Positions 60,856-64,000 of a stretch of 64,000 bases of DNA are shown here, in pieces (the stretch's first letter is position 1; each line of letters starts with the position of its first letter). The notes below the pieces were generated by a model. It did no database searches. It saw nothing but the letters and a program-made list of their open reading frames with translations, and had not been told where the DNA came from. Made by a program: the position numbers and the translations under genes. Source of the DNA: Chryseobacterium senegalense (lineage in GTDB: Bacteria; Bacteroidota; Bacteroidia; Flavobacteriales; Weeksellaceae); assembly GCA_001403755.1 (NCBI GenBank), contig CYUH01000011.1, positions 1 through 64,000 on the forward strand. The letters run 5' to 3'.

Positions 60856-62868
60856 ATGAAAATAAATTCTACTCTTTCTTCTAATTTTTCTACACCAGAA
60901 TCATCTTCTACTTTGTTGAAAAATCGGTTCGCGATGGTTTGTAGATGTATAATGTTCCTTAGTTTGACTTTGGGTTTCAGTGCTGGTTTGAATGCGCAAA
61001 ACTTGTCTGAAGTCATCAGCAATTTAAAATCAGATCTCAGTAAAAATCCCGACGATAAAAAACGGGCGTCAATTTACTCCGATCTTACTTGGTATTACGC
61101 AAGTGTTTCGGTGGATTCTGCACTTAGTTACGGCAAAAAAGCCATTTCGGCAACGGAAAAACTTCAAGATTCTGTTATGTTGGCGCAGGTTTACAGTGAT
61201 TTGGGAGCGGTTCATTTTCGAAATAATGATTTCAAAAATTCGGAAAAAAATTATCTGAAATCTTATCAAATTCGCAAAAGACAAAAGAACGCAGCAGGAA
61301 TTGCAAAACTCAATAATAATCTGGCTTCGGTATATCAAAGCAGTTTTCAGTACAACAAAGCGATGAAAATGTACTTGGAAGCTTTGAAGTATTTTGATGC
61401 GAAAGAAGATGTGCGAAATTCCAACATCACCAAGGCGAATATCGGATTGTTGTTTGTGGATTTAAAAGACAATCGCAATGCAATCAAATACATCACAGAA
61501 GCGATCAACTATTTTGAATCGCAGGAAAGAAGCGTGGAAATAGAGAATAAACTCTGTGAAAATTACCTCAACTTGGGAAAAGCATTTCAGATGCAGAAAA
61601 ATTATTCCGAAGCGGAAAAACAGTATCAAAAGAGTGCAGCAATTTGTAATAAAATTGGGAATAAACAGGGATTTTCTTTTGCCAACAGAAACTTGGGAAA
61701 TCTGTACATCCTTCAACGAAAGGATTCTTTGGCGCAAGTAAATCTACAGGTTTCGCAAGAAGTTCGGGAAGAATTTAATTCTAAAATTGATCAGGAAAGC
61801 AACAGCATTGATGTGGCGCAAAGCTTAATTGTAAAAGGCAAATACCAAGATGCTAAACGAATGCTTTTGAACATTTTGCCAACTTTTGAAAAAGAAAAAT
61901 CTAAAGAAAATCAGCTTTCTACCTACAAACTCCTTACAAATATTTATCATAACACCGAGCAGCCGGACAGTGCAGAATTTTATTTTGAAAAATACATCGC
62001 ATTAGATAATGAATTGGTGAATACCAACGTGATTTCCAGTACCGCAGAACTCGAAAAAAAGTACCAAACATTGAAGAAAGATTCCGAAATTCTTCAGCAA
62101 AAATCTAAAATATTTAAGAGAAATGTTGCAATTTCTTCTTTGGCCGCTTTGCTTCTTTTCGGTTTTGTTTTTTACAGAAACCGTCAACATCGCCAGAAAG
62201 TGGAACATCAAAAAGCCATTCTCCATCAGCAAGATTTGGCTACTAAAGCGGTAATAACAGCCGAAGACAATGAGCGGAAACGGATGGCAACGCACCTACA
62301 CGACGGAGTGGGACAGCTTTTAATGGCTGCTAATATGAATGTGAATGTCTTGAATGAATATAAAGACAATCCTGAAAATTTTAAAAACATCACTCAAAAA
62401 ATCGCTAGTATTTTGTCGGATGCCATTGCGGATGTTCGTACGCTTTCGCATCAGATGATGCCGAATATGCTGATTAAAAACTCTTTGGCCAATGCCTTGA
62501 GAGACCTCATCGAGAAGACGTCAACTCCGAAACTCGCTGTTAATCTTCAAATTGAAGGCCTTGAAACCGAAGTCGATCAAAATATTCAGGTGACGCTCTA
62601 CAGGATTATTCAAGAATGCATCAACAATACGGTTAAACATTCGGGTGCAGATAAAATCGATATTTCTGTGATCCAGTCCGGTAAAAAAATTACCACAGAG
62701 ATTAAAGACAATGGCAAAGGTTTCAATCCTTTAAAAATTACGGAAAATAAAGATGGAATAGGTCTGCAAAATATGAAGGCGAGGATTGAAATGCTGAAAG
62801 GAAAAATGCGGATTGATAGCGCTGCAGATCGCGGTACACAAGTTTTTATTGAAATACCAATCGTCTAA
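60856..62868 (+). CDS. TPR-containing sensor histidine kinase (HisKA_3/NarX type)
   Basis: This 670-residue protein has a long N-region and hydrophobic core (CIMFLSLTLGFSAGL) forming a signal peptide. TPR-like repeats span about residues 80-390 (VYSDLGAVHFRNNDFKNSEKNYLKSY, LGKAFQMQKNYSEAEKQYQKSA), followed by a TM helix (about 425-442, AISSLAALLLFGFVFY), a coiled coil, HisKA_3 with phospho-acceptor His482 in THLHDGVGQLL, and HATPase_c with IQECINNTVKHSGA and GIGLQNM. The periplasmic TPR sensor is common in Bacteroidota. It precedes its LuxR-type regulator by 10 nt. Confidence 0.92.
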   Translation: MKINSTLSSNFSTPESSSTLLKNRFAMVCRCIMFLSLTLGFSAGLNAQNLSEVISNLKSDLSKNPDDKKRASIYSDLTWYYASVSVDSALSYGKKAISATEKLQDSVMLAQVYSDLGAVHFRNNDFKNSEKNYLKSYQIRKRQKNAAGIAKLNNNLASVYQSSFQYNKAMKMYLEALKYFDAKEDVRNSNITKANIGLLFVDLKDNRNAIKYITEAINYFESQERSVEIENKLCENYLNLGKAFQMQKNYSEAEKQYQKSAAICNKIGNKQGFSFANRNLGNLYILQRKDSLAQVNLQVSQEVREEFNSKIDQESNSIDVAQSLIVKGKYQDAKRMLLNILPTFEKEKSKENQLSTYKLLTNIYHNTEQPDSAEFYFEKYIALDNELVNTNVISSTAELEKKYQTLKKDSEILQQKSKIFKRNVAISSLAALLLFGFVFYRNRQHRQKVEHQKAILHQQDLATKAVITAEDNERKRMATHLHDGVGQLLMAANMNVNVLNEYKDNPENFKNITQKIASILSDAIADVRTLSHQMMPNMLIKNSLANALRDLIEKTSTPKLAVNLQIEGLETEVDQNIQVTLYRIIQECINNTVKHSGADKIDISVIQSGKKITTEIKDNGKGFNPLKITENKDGIGLQNMKARIEMLKGKMRIDSAADRGTQVFIEIPIV

Positions 62869-62878
62869 TTATTTTCCT

Positions 62879-63517
62879 ATGAAAATTGCCATAGTTGATG
62901 ATCATCAGATTATAATTGATGGAATCGAAATGCTGCTCGGTTTGGAGAAAAATATTGCGATTTTGAAAACCTATACCGATGCCTGTGATTTTTTGCAGGA
63001 TATGCGAGAAGCAAAGATCAATCCGGATTTATTGTTGATGGATTTAATGATGCCCACGATGAACGGATTCGAATGTGCGAAAATCCTCAAACAAGAGTTC
63101 CCCCATCTTAAGATCATTATTCTATCGATGAACTGTGATCCGAAAGTAGTTTATGAACTGGTTGAAAAAATAAAAATTGAAGGTTATCTTTCCAAAAATG
63201 TCAACAGACAGAGTCTGGTGCGAGCGTTGCAGGAGGTACAGTTGGGATACATTCACCTTAGCAAAGAAGCAGAAATGGCTTTGAACCAATTTAAGCGAAA
63301 AATCATCGATTATCCGCAAATCATATTGACGGCCCGCGAAAAACAGATCGTTAAATTAATGATCGACGGACTTACCAATAAAGAGATTTCTAATGCATTA
63401 TTCATCAGCGAAAGTACTGTAGAAACCCACCGAAAAAATATCTATCGAAAAACAGAAACCCATTCGCTTCCTAAATTAATTCAAGTGGTTGCCAACCTCA
63501 ATTTATTGGCAGATTAA
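62879..63517 (+). CDS. LuxR/NarL-type DNA-binding response regulator
   Basis: This 212-residue regulator from the ATG at 62879 is the partner of the preceding kinase; an in-frame upstream ATG (62813) lies inside the kinase gene. The receiver domain has Asp8-Asp9 (IAIVDDHQI), the phosphorylated Asp55 in LLMDLMMPTMNG, a Ser switch in IIILSMNCDP and Lys in GYLSKNV. The output HTH is LTAREKQIVKLMIDGLTNKEIS followed by STVETHRKNIYRK. Targets are unknown; a palindrome at 63537-63552 is a candidate site. Confidence 0.94.
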   Translation: MKIAIVDDHQIIIDGIEMLLGLEKNIAILKTYTDACDFLQDMREAKINPDLLLMDLMMPTMNGFECAKILKQEFPHLKIIILSMNCDPKVVYELVEKIKIEGYLSKNVNRQSLVRALQEVQLGYIHLSKEAEMALNQFKRKIIDYPQIILTAREKQIVKLMIDGLTNKEISNALFISESTVETHRKNIYRKTETHSLPKLIQVVANLNLLAD

Positions 63518-63536
63518 TCGTTGATATACTCAAAAA

Positions 63537-63552
63537 TACCCTGTAGAGGGTA
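63537..63552. promoter_or_regulatory. Palindrome between response regulator and next gene
   Basis: TACCCTGTAGAGGGTA has 6-bp arms around GTAG and is flanked by inverted CTCAAAA/TTTTGAG. It may be a binding site for the upstream response regulator or a short hairpin. Confidence 0.4.
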
Positions 63553-63606
63553 GATCGTCATCTGGATTTTGAGATACTTTTATCTTGTTAAAAAAAATCA
63601 CAGACT

Positions 63607-64000
63607 ATGACAACAAAAATTATTTTCAGTACGGCCGCCCTACTTTTCGGCGTTGCCACCTTTGCACAACAATCCACTTTTGATATCCTGGAAAAGGATT
63701 ATGAAATCTCCAGAAAAGCAAAAAAAGGCTATCTCGGTGGCGTAGAACCCAGCGGAAATGGAGGTTTCGAAATGGTGTATTTCCTGCCTTCAAGCAAAAG
63801 AAAAGTTAAGATTGAAACCTACACTTTCGACAAAGATGCCAATCTTGTCAACACCTTAAAAGACGAATGGGATGTAGAGAAAGTGAAGAAAAAATGGAAA
63901 TTTTTCAATTTTAAAGGCGACGAATATATTACCACCGCAGCTTCGGTGAGCACCAATCTTACCGGAAAAATGATGTTTAAAAAACGCGAAATTAAAGCGA
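63607..64000 (+). CDS. Secreted hypothetical protein, 5' part (cut by window end)
   Basis: The frame is open to the window edge for 131 codons. It begins with a signal peptide (KIIFSTAALLFGVATFAQ), followed by LEKDYEISRKAKKGYLGGVE, a polar domain with VYFLPSSKRKVKIETYTFDKD and KKKWKFFNFKGDEYITT. I recognise no family. The C-terminus is unseen. It lies 89 nt after the response regulator gene and beyond the palindrome, so it may be a target of that system. Confidence 0.75.
   Translation, partial: MTTKIIFSTAALLFGVATFAQQSTFDILEKDYEISRKAKKGYLGGVEPSGNGGFEMVYFLPSSKRKVKIETYTFDKDANLVNTLKDEWDVEKVKKKWKFFNFKGDEYITTAASVSTNLTGKMMFKKREIKA

Noticed and set aside
1..64000. tRNA, rRNA, CRISPR, prophage or replication origin
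   Set aside because: No T-loop-like or rRNA segments, spaced direct repeats, phage structural genes or DnaA-box clusters were recognised by eye; a dedicated RNA search could still find a short tRNA.

Overview
The window is about 64 kb of low-GC DNA from a member of the Bacteroidota, most likely the class Flavobacteriia and plausibly the Chryseobacterium/Kaistella/Epilithonimonas group. The evidence is gene content and signals. Several secreted proteins end in type IX secretion (T9SS) type A sorting domains. SecD and SecF are fused, and PyrE and PyrF are fused. Families found almost only in Bacteroidota are present (DUF5606, DUF6263, DUF4834, DUF6428, NamZ/DUF1343, YfhO). Promoters carry the Bacteroidota -7 element TAnnTTTG. 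The genus is an inference. No tRNA, rRNA or CRISPR array was recognised.

Positions 1-4800 are accessory. They hold a RelE/ParE-type toxin-antitoxin pair, an IS110-family insertion sequence, and an arsenic resistance operon (arsR, a DUF6428 gene, acr3, arsC) whose acr3 is split by a frameshift. A C-terminal remnant of a second IS110-type transposase follows, so the ars operon lies between two IS110-type sequences. The non-coding end of the intact IS110 folds into two consecutive stem-loops with large internal loops, the layout expected of a bridge RNA.

Positions 4870-12600 hold a GreA/GreB-family gene and a minus-strand run of six exported or membrane proteins. The run comprises a Cys-rich small protein, a YHS lipoprotein, Sco1/SenC, an exported Mn-type superoxide dismutase with an extra C-terminal domain, a paralogue of the small protein, and a decayed MbnP-like lipoprotein gene. 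It looks like an uncharacterised copper/redox handling operon. An ABM monooxygenase, an exported DJ-1/PfpI protein and a Crp/Fnr regulator follow.

Positions 12895-34150 are mostly core genome: hemN, secDF, an MFS exporter, a class III aminotransferase, a START-like protein, a class IV aminotransferase-like protein without an obvious catalytic lysine, algH/yqgE, pdxH, HU, panD, a flippase-like membrane protein, an M3 peptidase, a CopD-like protein, DUF6263 and DUF4834 proteins, a YfhO protein with a glycosyltransferase, and a cysteine synthase. Several genes (hemN, panD, MFS, ruvX) start 4-6 nt after a TAnnTTTG element and are probably transcribed leaderless.

Positions 34261-47030 are cell-envelope genes: a LolC/E-like permease head-to-head with namZ, three T9SS cargo proteins, a 1077-residue outer-membrane-like protein, and an M1-peptidase-like protein that has lost its zinc motif and is fused to a beta-barrel. 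Positions 47231-64000 hold yceI, a DsbA/FrnE-like oxidoreductase, an AEC transporter, pyrEF, an AT-rich tandem repeat, a P-type ATPase, a serine hydrolase, a SixA-like phosphatase, ruvX-def, DUF5606, mazG, a FUSC protein, a TPR sensor kinase with its LuxR-type regulator, and a secreted protein cut by the window end.
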